Origin: an uncultured Ilumatobacter sp. | GTDB lineage: Bacteria > Actinomycetota > Acidimicrobiia > Acidimicrobiales > Ilumatobacteraceae | Assembly (NCBI GenBank): GCA_938091165.1 | Contig: CALKNK010000005.1 | Coordinates: 51,732 to 115,731, forward strand | Length of the DNA: 64,000 nt | Direction of reading: 5' to 3' | In this document: positions 43,802 to 52,761 of the stretch, in pieces | How positions within the stretch are numbered: the stretch's first letter is position 1 | Layout: the number at the start of each line of letters is the position of its first letter | Position numbers and translations under genes: made by a program | Notes under the pieces: generated by a model | Told to the model about the DNA's origin: nothing | Database searches by the model: none | The model's input: the letters and a program-made list of their open reading frames with translations, nothing else

Positions 43802-44023
43802 AACCGTCTCGACGCTCTGGCCCGTCGAAAGGATGCCACTTCGGCCCAACTGGCGTTGGCCTGGCTCCTGACCCGTCGGGACTACGTGGTCCCGATCCCC
43901 GGTTCCCGCAACCCATCCCGGGTCGCACAGAACATCGCCGCCTCGGACCTGGTACTGGACGCCGAGGATCTGCGTGCCGTCGACCGTGTCGCCGGCGGAG
44001 GCGGGATCGGCAACCGGAACTGA
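43802..44023 (+). pseudogene. C-terminal fragment of an aldo/keto reductase
   Basis: About 73 residues match the end of an aldo/keto reductase: LDALARRKDATSAQLALAWL, then YVVPIPGSRNPSRVAQNI (NADPH adenosine-phosphate binding), then VLDAEDLRAVDRVAG. The catalytic Asp-Tyr-Lys-His part, normally about 230 residues, is absent. The open frame does continue left through the tRNA gene, but that stretch has no homology. The cut is abrupt, which fits a recombination or assembly join. Confidence 0.75.
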
Positions 44024-44052
44024 GCATCGCCGTCCTTCCCTACGATGAACGC

Positions 44053-44760
44053 ATGGCACGGACACCGGACAGTTCGTCTCCGCACGTGGTCACCTACGAC
44101 GGGCTGCCGGCATCCGCCGGCGGCGCGCACTCGCTGCGAGCCAAAGATCCCGACAAGGCATTTCGGCGGGTTCGGAGCTTCGTCGAGGAGTGCACCGCAC
44201 AGGCGTCGCCCCCGTCGTGGGTGTTCCGGGTCGCGGCCGGTGGCCCACCCGCAGCGACCGAGCACCTCGTCGCCCTCGCCACCGACCGTTTCGGCGGCCC
44301 CCGTCACCGCGCGCGAACCCACACGGAATGGAATGTGGCGCCCGGCGCCGTGGACCACGCCCTCGACATGCTGGGAACCGCCGGGCCCCACGCGGTGACG
44401 AGCCACGGGCATTCGCTGGCCGCGCTGACCTGTGGCATGCGTGTCGATCTACTCGACCCGCTCGCCCGTGCCCCGTACCCCGACATCACCCCCGACGCCT
44501 TCGGCCGCTTCGCGGTCGACGGGTACGGCCGTCTGCTGGGCGCCTCCGGCGTTCGTGCAACCGTCGGCACCGCGGCGTCCTCGGTGTCGCTGTGGCTGAA
44601 CCTGCCGGCCGACGACCGTCTGGCCCCAGCCGCGCGTCATCTGCAGGACCACCTGCCGTTTCGTCTGTCCGCGAAGCACTGGCGCCTTTGGCAACCGACG
44701 CGCAGCGGCGACGCATACCGCTCCACGAAGATCCCGTCGCCGGTGCACACCCGCGACTGA
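44053..44760 (+). CDS. Hypothetical protein, 235 aa
   Basis: High-GC open frame starting at ATG 44053, 29 bases after the aldo/keto reductase remnant. It begins MARTPDSSSPHVVTYDG. No signal peptide or membrane segment. Features are SFVEECTAQASPPSWVFRVA, EWNVAPGAVDHALDMLG and an aromatic C-terminal region (AKHWRLWQPT). I do not recognise the family. Third-position G/C bias and the proper stop before the convergent yidC gene support that it is real. Confidence 0.68.
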   Translation: MARTPDSSSPHVVTYDGLPASAGGAHSLRAKDPDKAFRRVRSFVEECTAQASPPSWVFRVAAGGPPAATEHLVALATDRFGGPRHRARTHTEWNVAPGAVDHALDMLGTAGPHAVTSHGHSLAALTCGMRVDLLDPLARAPYPDITPDAFGRFAVDGYGRLLGASGVRATVGTAASSVSLWLNLPADDRLAPAARHLQDHLPFRLSAKHWRLWQPTRSGDAYRSTKIPSPVHTRD

Positions 44761-44781
44761 TCCGCGCGTCGCGGTGTCCGG

Positions 44782-45663
44782 TCAGCGCCTGTTCTGCCGT
44801 TCCTGCGCGAGCGCGCGCTGCTTCACTGCCGTCTCCCGGTCCAGCCGAGCGAACACGAGATGCTGTTGCGCGTAGGTCCATATGTTGTTGCTCACCCAGT
44901 ACAGCAGGATCGCGATCATCAGGAACGGACCACCTACGAGGACGCCGAGCGGGAACACCCAGAGCATGAGCTTGTTCATGATCGCGGTCTGCGGGTTCGC
45001 CGATGCGTCCGGCTCCTGCCTGGCGACGGAGGCACGCGCATTGAAGTGCGTGGCGAGCGACGCGATCACCATCAGCGGAATCGCCACGGCCGCGATCGTG
45101 GCCACGGTCGGCACGCCGCCGTGCGCCGCGAAGGACTCGAGGGTGCTCTGCGGAGAAGTGATCGCGGTCGAGATCGGTGCACCGAACAGGCGCGCGCTCA
45201 GGAACGACTGCACGTCGGCCGGACTGAAGATGTAGTTCGCGGTGTTCGCGTTGTCCTGCGCAGTCATCCCGAGCCCACCGTGACCGGTTCCGGTGCGGTT
45301 GAAGGACCGCAGCACGTGATAGAGCCCGATGAACACCGGCGCCTGCACCAGCATCGGAAGACAACCCATCAACGGGTTGAAGCCGTGTTCCTGCTGCAGT
45401 TTCTGCATCTCGAGCGCCATGCGCTGCCGGTCACCGGCGTACTTCTTCTGCAATGCCTTGATCTGCGGTTGCAACTCCCGCATCTGGAGGCCGGTACGGA
45501 TCTGTCGGATCGCGGGTCCGAGCAGCAGCAGACGCAGGGTGAAGACCAGGAACATCACCGCGAGCGCCCACGCGAAGCCGTTGTCCGGACCGAGTGCGGC
45601 GCCGAACGCTTTGTGCCAGAACCACAGAATCGCGGAGACGGGATAGTAGACGAAATCGAGCAT
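44782..45663 (-). CDS. yidC: YidC/Oxa1-family membrane protein insertase (short paralog)
   Basis: 293 aa. Membrane segments of the Oxa1 core are visible: FAWALAVMFLVFTLRLLLLG, the cytosolic hairpin QMRELQPQIKALQKKYAGDR, FNPLMGCLPMLVQAPVFIGL and FLMIAILLYWVSNNIW. It helps insert membrane proteins. The housekeeping yidC of this group lies beside rnpA and the chromosome origin, which is not the setting here, so this is probably a second copy. The start follows AAGAGGTG. Confidence 0.92.
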   Translation of the reverse strand: MLDFVYYPVSAILWFWHKAFGAALGPDNGFAWALAVMFLVFTLRLLLLGPAIRQIRTGLQMRELQPQIKALQKKYAGDRQRMALEMQKLQQEHGFNPLMGCLPMLVQAPVFIGLYHVLRSFNRTGTGHGGLGMTAQDNANTANYIFSPADVQSFLSARLFGAPISTAITSPQSTLESFAAHGGVPTVATIAAVAIPLMVIASLATHFNARASVARQEPDASANPQTAIMNKLMLWVFPLGVLVGGPFLMIAILLYWVSNNIWTYAQQHLVFARLDRETAVKQRALAQERQNRR

Positions 45664-45786
45664 CGAGCACCTCTTCGTCGCGTGACACGACGACGGGTCG
45701 TATCACGCGGGTGTTTGCCGCGCCGGGGTCCTTCGGACTGTTACGGGCGCTGGACGGACAGGGATCATCTGTGCGGCACAGCGAAG

Positions 45787-46107
45787 CTATGCGGCGGCGA
45801 GAGCCTGTCCGGGTGCTCGGGGACGACGGGGACGGCCGGGGGTGTTCGGCGCGCTCTGCCTGCGGAACGCGCCACGCAGGTGCCGCTCCTCGCGCGGTGG
45901 TCCGGCGGCCGGCGCCGCCAACCGGTGCAGTTGCGACAGCGCACCGTCACCGCTGACCGCGAAGATCAGCGCGATCGCCAGAGCAGTGCCCGCGAGGGCG
46001 GCGGGACCGTCGACGGCCGTCGTCGCGATCACCAGGGTCAGCACGCCGACCCAGGTGAGCTGAACTGTGTTCAGCCTCTCCGCGAGTGCCGACCGGAACG
46101 GTGCCAT
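45787..46107 (-). CDS. Small membrane protein (DUF6412-like)
   Basis: 106 aa from ATG 46107. Two hydrophobic segments (VQLTWVGVLTLVIATTAVDG and PAALAGTALAIALIFAVSGD) precede a basic, Pro/Arg-rich tail. It resembles the DUF6412 family that I associate with the short yidC paralog in Rhodococcus; this link is from memory and moderate. It lies 123 bases upstream of yidC on the same strand. Confidence 0.65.
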   Translation of the reverse strand: MAPFRSALAERLNTVQLTWVGVLTLVIATTAVDGPAALAGTALAIALIFAVSGDGALSQLHRLAAPAAGPPREERHLRGAFRRQSAPNTPGRPRRPRAPGQALAAA

Positions 46108-46259
46108 GACAGGCACAGTACCGGCCCGGCGCCCACCCGGTGTCGATGCTGCAACCATTCCCGCGACACGCGAACTCCGCACCCGTTCGCCGCGCTAGCG
46201 TTCGGGGGTATCGCGGCACCACCGTCGCGACACCGTTCCGCGGCAGACAGGGGACGACG

Positions 46260-47246
46260 GTGTCCACACGTGTTCTCTCGGACTCGACCTGCACCCACGT
46301 CGTCGACGTGGCCGCCGAGAGGGTCGACATCACCGACTGGCTGTTCTCGCTACCCGAGGCCGAGTACCGACGATGCTGTCCCCCGGACCACATCACGATC
46401 GGCGTGGGCACCGCCGAGGACGGGCATCCTCTGTCCATCGGTGTCGAGACGATCGGCGACGCACTCCTGATCCACCACTTCACCACCGAGGTCGTCGAGC
46501 CTCACCACTGCCGGATGCTGTCGACGTCGGACGTCGTGTCCGCGGAAGGCCGGACGACGGTGGACGTGACCTGGGAGTTGCGGGCCCAGCCGACCGGCGA
46601 CGGTCGGTGCACCGTCACCGACCGGATCCTCGTCACCCCAACCGGGGACTACTTTGCCTTCATCGAACGACACGGGATCGTCTTCGAGGACGCAGCGGCC
46701 TCCTGCCACGCCGCGTGCGGTGACCACGTCCGGCGCGAAACTCCCCTGCTCGCGGGCAGCATCGCCCGCCGGGCGTCGAACTCGAACGGGCGCCACGCCG
46801 CCGAGTCCACTGCCCCCGTAAAACTTCCGACGATCCCGGACAGCGACGGCGACACCGCCAAGGCCGTCGTCCGCCGGACCACCGAGCAGGTGCAGGGCGG
46901 CGGCGACTTCACAGTCTTCGACGAGCTGTTCGCCGACGACTACGTCGACCACACCCCGCAGCCGGGACTCACCCCCGACAAGTCCGGCACGAGACTGCTG
47001 TACCAGTCGATGCGCGCGGCCTTCCAGGACTTCCACGCCGAAATCCACTGGCAGTCGGTCGACGGCGACCTGGTGACCACCTACAAGACCTACCGCGGAA
47101 CCCGACGGGGGACGTTCCCGGGCGTCGAACCCACCGGCCGCGCAGTAACGTTCGACACCGTGGACGTCATGCGGGTGCGTGGCGGCCGGATCGTCGAACA
47201 TTGGGGTGCCGCCAACCTGCTGTCGCTGATGGACCAGCTCGGCTGA
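46260..47246 (+). CDS. Two-domain protein with a C-terminal SnoaL-like (NTF2-fold) domain
   Basis: 328 aa from GTG 46260 (AGGGG 8 bases upstream). The first 190 residues are an unassigned beta-rich domain (VDVTWELRAQPTGDGRCTVT looks SRPBCC-like). The last 130 residues are an ester-cyclase/SnoaL domain: FDELFADDYVDHTPQPGLTP, YQSMRAAFQDFHAEIHWQSV and VMRVRGGRIVEHWGAANLLS. SnoaL-like proteins bind or isomerise small hydrophobic molecules. The combination is unfamiliar to me. Confidence 0.75.
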   Translation: MSTRVLSDSTCTHVVDVAAERVDITDWLFSLPEAEYRRCCPPDHITIGVGTAEDGHPLSIGVETIGDALLIHHFTTEVVEPHHCRMLSTSDVVSAEGRTTVDVTWELRAQPTGDGRCTVTDRILVTPTGDYFAFIERHGIVFEDAAASCHAACGDHVRRETPLLAGSIARRASNSNGRHAAESTAPVKLPTIPDSDGDTAKAVVRRTTEQVQGGGDFTVFDELFADDYVDHTPQPGLTPDKSGTRLLYQSMRAAFQDFHAEIHWQSVDGDLVTTYKTYRGTRRGTFPGVEPTGRAVTFDTVDVMRVRGGRIVEHWGAANLLSLMDQLG

Positions 47247-47322
47247 GTCGACATTCGGTCGCGGACGCGAAGTCGACCTGAGCCGCGCCGACGAGACTCC
47301 ACCGCCCACCTCACGCTGCCCT

Positions 47323-47404
47323 GGCATCACACACCTCTTATCGGCATCACACACCGAATGCGCACGGAACGGGTGTGTGAACCCGACAAGTCGTGTGTGA
47401 CGCC
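47323..47404. repeat. Four-copy repeat, two direct and two inverted, between convergent genes
   Basis: GGCATCACACACC at 47323-47335 and again at 47343-47355, then two inverted relatives at 47371-47384 (GGGTGTGTGAACCC) and 47392-47404. The core TCACACACC or its complement is in all but the last copy, which ends CACACG. Copies within a pair are 20-21 bases apart. The pairs can fold on each other, so a bidirectional terminator is possible. Confidence 0.6.
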
Positions 47405-47417
47405 GGCGGTAGCGAAC

Positions 47418-48512
47418 TCAGGCCAGCGAACCCCGCGTCGTCACGACTTCGCCGCCGACCATCACGAGCGACGGCTGCGCCAGGACCTGCGGCCCGGTAC
47501 GTGGATCCTGCTCGTACACAACCAGGTCCGCGGGTGCACCCACCGCCAGTCCCCCGCCGCCGAGCCAGGCCTGCGCATTCCAGCACGCGGCGCCGAGGGC
47601 TTCGGTGGGTGTCATGCCGACCTTGCCGAGCGAGGCGACCTCGTCGGCGACGCGGCCGTGCCGGACGTGTCCGCCGGCGTCGGTACCCGCGTAGATCGGG
47701 ATGCCGGCGTCGCGGGCGGCGCCGATGGTGTCGTTCACCCGCGCGTACAGGTCCCGCATGTGCGCGGCGTACACCGGGAAACGTGTTGCGCCGTCGGCGA
47801 TCTCCGGGAAGTTGTCGATGTTGATCAGCGTCGGCACCAGGGCGGTGCCGCGCTCCGCCATCATCGCGATCGTGGCATCGGTCAGTCCGGTGCCGTGTTC
47901 GATGCAGTCGATCCCGGCATCGATCAAACCGGGGAGCGCATCCTCGCCGAACACGTGCGCGGTGACGCGGGCGCCCTCACGGTGCGCGGCCTCGATCGCC
48001 TCGACGAGGATGCGGTCGCTCCACAGCGGGGCCAGGTCACCGACCTCGCGGTCGATCCAGTCCCCCACCAGCTTCACCCAGCCGTCACCGGCACGGGCCT
48101 GCCGCACCACCTCGTCGGGCAGCTGCGACTCGTCCTCCAGGTCGACGGGCAGGCCGCGGATGTAGCGCTTGGGCGCGGCGATGTGCCGTCCGGCGCGGAT
48201 GATCCGCGGCAGTCCGGGGACCTCGTCGAGCGAGCGGGTGTCCACCGGCGATCCGGCGTCGCGGACCAGCAGGACGCCGGCCTCCCGCTCGATCCGGGCC
48301 TGCGCCAGCGCCCCGTCGAGGTCCTCGGCACCGCCGCCGTACCGAATCCCGATGTGGCAGTGCGCGTCGACGAGGCCGGGCAGGATCCAACCCTCGGTGC
48401 ACAGGGTCTGTGCGTCCGGCACCGGCTCGTCGGTGAACTTGCCGTCCCGGATCCACAGCTCGAACGGCTGCTCGTCCGGCAGACCGGTGCCCCGCAGGTG
48501 GTAGGACGTCAC
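47418..48512 (-). CDS. Amidohydrolase (metal-dependent hydrolase)
   Basis: 364 aa. Zinc ligands are visible in LVDAHCHIGIR (HxH), ARVTAHVFGEDAL and CIEHGTGLTD (His), and IYAGTDAGGHVRHG (Asp), matching the imidazolonepropionase/prolidase-like group. Strand 5 would supply a Lys (GWVKLVGDWID). The substrate is unknown. It follows ffh by 6 bases on the same strand and is probably co-transcribed with it. Confidence 0.9.
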   Translation of the reverse strand: MTSYHLRGTGLPDEQPFELWIRDGKFTDEPVPDAQTLCTEGWILPGLVDAHCHIGIRYGGGAEDLDGALAQARIEREAGVLLVRDAGSPVDTRSLDEVPGLPRIIRAGRHIAAPKRYIRGLPVDLEDESQLPDEVVRQARAGDGWVKLVGDWIDREVGDLAPLWSDRILVEAIEAAHREGARVTAHVFGEDALPGLIDAGIDCIEHGTGLTDATIAMMAERGTALVPTLINIDNFPEIADGATRFPVYAAHMRDLYARVNDTIGAARDAGIPIYAGTDAGGHVRHGRVADEVASLGKVGMTPTEALGAACWNAQAWLGGGGLAVGAPADLVVYEQDPRTGPQVLAQPSLVMVGGEVVTTRGSLA

Positions 48513-48518
48513 GCGGAC

Positions 48519-50099
48519 CTACTTCTTGGGGAGCTTGAGCTGCGACAGGTCGATGCCGTCGAGACCCGGAGGCAACTGATCGAGGCCCTTGGGCATCTTC
48601 GACAGGTCCGGGAAGCCGGCCGGCATCCCGCCCGGCATGCCCGGCAGACCACCCGGCATCCCGGGGAAGCCGCCCTTGATCTTCGGCTGCGTCGGGCCCT
48701 TGCCGCCCTTCTTGCCCTTCTTCCCCTTCTTGCCGCGCACCTGCTTGCGCGCGCCGGGCATGCCCATGCGGCCGGCCATCGCGGCCATCATCTTCCGGGC
48801 CTCGAAGAAACGGTCGACGAGCTGGTTGACGTCGGAGACCTTGACGCCCGAGCCGTTCGCGATGCGCAGGCGGCGCGACGCGTTGATGATCTTGGGGTTC
48901 TCGCGCTCCGCGGGCGTCATGCCGCGGATGATCGCCTGGATGCGGTCGAGCTGCTTCTCGTCGACGTTGGCGAGCGCGTCCTTCATCTGTCCGGCACCGG
49001 GCAGCATGCCCAGCAGGTTGCCGATCGGGCCCATCCTGCGGACGGCCATCATCTGCTCGAGGAAGTCCTCGAGGGTCAGCTCGCCCGAGCCGATCTTCGC
49101 GGCGGTGGCCTCGGCCTGCTGGGCGTCGAACACCTGCTCGGCCTGCTCGATGAGCGTGAGCACATCGCCCATGCCGAGGATGCGGCTCGCCATGCGGTCC
49201 GGATGGAAGACGTCGAAGTCCTCGAGCTTCTCACCGGTCGACGCGAACAGGATCGGCTCGCCGGTGACCTCGCGGACGCTCAGCGCGGCACCACCGCGGG
49301 CGTCGCCGTCGAGCTTGGTGAGCACGACACCGGTGAAGCCGACACCCGACTTGAACGCCTCCGCGGTGTGCACCGCGTCCTGGCCGATCATGGCGTCGAG
49401 CACGAAGATCGTCTCGTCGGGCTGGACGGCGTCGCGGATGCCCGCGGCCTGCGCCATCAGCTCCTCGTCGATGCCGAGGCGGCCGGCGGTGTCGACGATC
49501 ACGACGTCGTACTGCTTGTTGCGGGCCTCTTCGACACCGGCGCGCGCGACCTCGACGGGGTCGGCGGCCGAGATGCCGAGCGGGTTCTCGCCACCGCCGA
49601 TGGAGGTGCCGGGGTGCGGCGCGAACACGGCCGCGCCCGCGCGCTCACCGACGATCTGCAGCTGGCTGACGGCGCCGGGACGCTGGAGGTCACACGCGAC
49701 GAGCAGCGGCGTGTGGCCCTGATCCTTCAGCCACTTGGCCAGCTTGCCGGCGAGGGTGGTCTTACCGGAGCCCTGCAGACCGGCCAGCATGATCACGGTC
49801 GGCGGCGTCTTCGCGAACTGCAGGCGACGCGTCTCACCACCGAGGATGCCGACGAGTTCCTCGTTGACGATCTTGACGACCTGCTGCGCCGGGTTGAGCG
49901 CGGCCGAGACCTCGGCGCCCTTCGCGCGCTCCTTGATCTTGGCGATGAAGGTGCGGACGACGGGGAGCGCGACGTCGGCCTCGAGGAGCGCGAGACGGAT
50001 CTCGCGGCACGTGGCGTCGATGTCGGCTCCGGAGAGTCGACCCTTGCCACGCAGATCCTTGAGGGCTCCGGTCAACCGGTCGGAAAGGGATTCGAACAC
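48519..50099 (-). CDS. ffh: Signal recognition particle protein Ffh
   Basis: 526 aa from GTG 50099 (FESLSDRLTGALKDLRGKGR). The NG domain has GLQGSGKTTLAGKLA (P-loop), DTAGRLGIDEELM and TKLDGDARGG. The M domain is Met-rich (FFEARKMMAAMAGRMGMPG) and binds 4.5S RNA and signal peptides. A Gly/Pro/Met/Lys tail follows. With FtsY at 54703 it targets ribosomes to the membrane. An upstream ATG at 50195 adds non-conserved sequence and was rejected. Confidence 0.97.
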   Translation of the reverse strand: MFESLSDRLTGALKDLRGKGRLSGADIDATCREIRLALLEADVALPVVRTFIAKIKERAKGAEVSAALNPAQQVVKIVNEELVGILGGETRRLQFAKTPPTVIMLAGLQGSGKTTLAGKLAKWLKDQGHTPLLVACDLQRPGAVSQLQIVGERAGAAVFAPHPGTSIGGGENPLGISAADPVEVARAGVEEARNKQYDVVIVDTAGRLGIDEELMAQAAGIRDAVQPDETIFVLDAMIGQDAVHTAEAFKSGVGFTGVVLTKLDGDARGGAALSVREVTGEPILFASTGEKLEDFDVFHPDRMASRILGMGDVLTLIEQAEQVFDAQQAEATAAKIGSGELTLEDFLEQMMAVRRMGPIGNLLGMLPGAGQMKDALANVDEKQLDRIQAIIRGMTPAERENPKIINASRRLRIANGSGVKVSDVNQLVDRFFEARKMMAAMAGRMGMPGARKQVRGKKGKKGKKGGKGPTQPKIKGGFPGMPGGLPGMPGGMPAGFPDLSKMPKGLDQLPPGLDGIDLSQLKLPKK

Positions 50100-50223
50100 C
50101 GAATGCGCTCCTGAGCTCTGTGCTGGTCCGCCCGCAGGCCGTGAATAATTCTCGGAACCAGGGTAACCGTTCCAGCGCCCGCATCCGCGCGGCAACCCCG
50201 GAGGCGCGCGGCCGGTCGACGGC

Positions 50224-52761
50224 TCACTCCGTCGCCGGTTCCTCCTTCTTCGGCTCCGGCGCCGGTACGACCGACAGGATCGCGTTCTCGATCTGCTCCC
50301 GGCGTGCCCGCGTGCCGCCGCCCTCCATGCTGATGCAGAACGCGTCGACCACCGACGATCCGAGCGTGCTCACCCGCGCCCAGCGCACGTCGGCACCGTT
50401 GCGTTCCAGGACCCGGGCCAGCCGGCTGAGCATTCCGAGCCGGTCCTCCGCCCGCAGTTCGACGATCGCGTCGCCCTGGGCGTCCTCCCCGCCCACCACG
50501 TCGAACCAGATCACCCGCGGAGGTGCCAGCGCGTACTGCACCGGCACGGCCGCGACCGTCCGATCCTCGAGCACCTGGTTCTCGCGCACTTCGCGTTCCT
50601 TGGCGTCGAGTTGCTCGAGCACGTCGATCTCCCCCGCCATCGCCCGGATCAGCTCCTGTCGCAGCAACCCCGCCTGGGGCGGCGCACCGAATCTCGGGGC
50701 CACGACGAACGAGTTGATCGCCGCGTCCCCGTGGCTGCCGAGCGAGGCCGACAACACCCGCAGCGAGCTGAGCGCCAGCACCCCCGCTTCGTGCGACAGC
50801 AGCCCGGGCGTGTCCGGGGCGACGACGGTCACCACATAGGTGTGCGCGGCGGTCCCCGGGTCGAGCGCGACGTGCACACCACCCTGCGTCGCGACATCGA
50901 TGAGCGCCGGATCGATCGGGTCGGGTACCGGCAGCTGATCGCCGGCCATCGCGAGCCGGCAGCGGCGCACCAGCTCGCCGATGAGCGACGACTTCCAGTC
51001 GCCCCACACCCCCGGCCCGGTGGCGAGCGAATCCGCCTCCGCCAGCGCACTCAACAACTCCAGCAGCACATGGTCGCCGCCGAGTTTGTCGACGACCATC
51101 TGGACGGTCGCCGGATCGTCGAGGTCGCGGCGGGTGGCGGTCTGCGCCAACAGCAGGTGGTGACGCACCATGCCGGTCAACAACGCGATGTCCGACGGCC
51201 ACAGCCCGAGCCGGGCCCCGATCTGACCCGCCAGTTCCGCGCCGACGACGCTGTGGTCCCCGCCGCGTCCCTTGCCGATGTCGTGCAGGAGCGCACCGAG
51301 CACCAGCAGGTCGGGACGTGAGACCCGCGTCGTGAGGGCACCGGCCTGGGCGACGGTCTCGACGAGGTGCCGGTCGACGGTCCACGTGTGCACCGCGTCG
51401 CGCGGCGGCAGGTCGCGCACCGCGCCCCACTCGGGCAGCAGCCGGCCCCACAGACCGGTGCGGTCGAGCGCTTCGATCGTCGGGATCGCCCGATGACCGG
51501 AGCCGAGCAGCACCAGGAGGTCACCGAGCGCCCCCTTGGGCCACGGTTCGCGCAGCTCGGGCGCGCTGTCGGACAGTCGCCCCAGCGTGGACGCGGAGAT
51601 CGGCAGTCCCGTCGACGCCGACGCCGCCGCAACCCGCACCACCAGACCGGGATCGCGCTTGGGTCGCGCATCGCGCGCCAGCACCAGCTCGCCCGACTGC
51701 TCCACGACCCCCTCGTCGATGGGCCGACGCAGCGGCACCCGTCGCAGCTTCGACAGCCCCTTGCGGGGCAGCGAGTTGCCGGCGGTGCGCAGACCCACGT
51801 CCACCGAGTACCCGATCGTGCGTGCGCAGTCGCTGAGCATTCGTGCGAGATCGAAGCGGTCTCCGATCCGCAGCGCCGCGCCGATCTCGTCGGCATCCTG
51901 CGCTCGCAGCTGGTCCCGCGAACGCCCGGCCACCCGATGCAGTTCGGTCCGGACGTCGAGCAGACGCCGGTGCGCCAGCGCGAGACCGCCACCGGGCGTG
52001 TCCGGACCGAGCCCGGGCATCCCGTCGGTGAGCTGCGCGATGGACAGCGCGTTGAGGAGCTGGACGTCCCTGAGGCCACCACGGCCGTTCTTGATGTCGG
52101 GCTCGGCGCGGTGCGCGATCTGGCCGCTCCGGGCCCAGCGCGCCTGCGCCTGCTCGACGAGTTCGTCGAATCGCGAACGGATCCCGGTACGCCACTGCCG
52201 GCGCACACCGCCGATGAGCAGGTGACTCAGCTCGACATCGCCGACGATGTGCCGGGCCTCGAGCATGCCGAGGGTGGCGGTGAGGTCGCTCGCGGCCACC
52301 TGGAGCGCCTGCGGCACCGTCCGCACACTGTGGTCGAGCTTGATGTGCGCGTCCCACAGCGGGTACCACAGCTGGTCGGCGACCTTGGCGACCAGCGCGG
52401 GGTCGACGTCGTCGTGCAGCAGGATCAGGTCCAGGTCCGAGTACGGCATCATCTCGCGGCGGCCCAGGCCGCCGACCGCCACGATCGCGAAGCCCGAGTC
52501 CGGCCGGATGCCCAGCTCGTTTCCCTTTGTGGTGAGCCAGAACTCGTGCAGGTCGACCAGTGCGTGTCGCAGTGACGGTGCGTCGAGGCGGTGGTTTCGA
52601 GTACCTCCCGCCAGGAGCTGTTCCCGCGCCCGGGCCAGATCGCGCGCGTCGTCGGTGTGGTTGGCGTCGGGTCCGTCGGACCCGGACGGCCCCGACCCCG
52701 TCGCCGTGATGGCGACAGGATCAGGGCCGTCGAATCCGGACCCGCGAGGGTCAGATCGCAT
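50224..52761 (-). CDS. glnD: [Protein-PII] uridylyl/adenylyltransferase GlnD
   Basis: 845 aa from ATG 52761, which overlaps the glnB stop by 11 bases. The nucleotidyltransferase domain has VGGLGRREMMPYSDLDLILL. The HD domain has LVLGALLHDIGKGRGGDHSV. Two C-terminal ACT domains (VVTVVAPDTPGLLSHEAGVL and VELRAEDRLGMLSRLARVL) sense glutamine. It modifies and demodifies the PII protein GlnB encoded just upstream; in actinobacteria the modification is adenylylation. Start chosen by coupling to glnB; a 23-residue longer frame also exists. Confidence 0.95.
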   Translation of the reverse strand: MRSDPRGSGFDGPDPVAITATGSGPSGSDGPDANHTDDARDLARAREQLLAGGTRNHRLDAPSLRHALVDLHEFWLTTKGNELGIRPDSGFAIVAVGGLGRREMMPYSDLDLILLHDDVDPALVAKVADQLWYPLWDAHIKLDHSVRTVPQALQVAASDLTATLGMLEARHIVGDVELSHLLIGGVRRQWRTGIRSRFDELVEQAQARWARSGQIAHRAEPDIKNGRGGLRDVQLLNALSIAQLTDGMPGLGPDTPGGGLALAHRRLLDVRTELHRVAGRSRDQLRAQDADEIGAALRIGDRFDLARMLSDCARTIGYSVDVGLRTAGNSLPRKGLSKLRRVPLRRPIDEGVVEQSGELVLARDARPKRDPGLVVRVAAASASTGLPISASTLGRLSDSAPELREPWPKGALGDLLVLLGSGHRAIPTIEALDRTGLWGRLLPEWGAVRDLPPRDAVHTWTVDRHLVETVAQAGALTTRVSRPDLLVLGALLHDIGKGRGGDHSVVGAELAGQIGARLGLWPSDIALLTGMVRHHLLLAQTATRRDLDDPATVQMVVDKLGGDHVLLELLSALAEADSLATGPGVWGDWKSSLIGELVRRCRLAMAGDQLPVPDPIDPALIDVATQGGVHVALDPGTAAHTYVVTVVAPDTPGLLSHEAGVLALSSLRVLSASLGSHGDAAINSFVVAPRFGAPPQAGLLRQELIRAMAGEIDVLEQLDAKEREVRENQVLEDRTVAAVPVQYALAPPRVIWFDVVGGEDAQGDAIVELRAEDRLGMLSRLARVLERNGADVRWARVSTLGSSVVDAFCISMEGGGTRARREQIENAILSVVPAPEPKKEEPATE

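Noticed and set aside
47358..50114. Plus-strand open frame of about 918 codons antisense to the amidohydrolase and ffh genes
   Set aside because: Same GC-driven artefact; low-complexity translation and no ribosome site.
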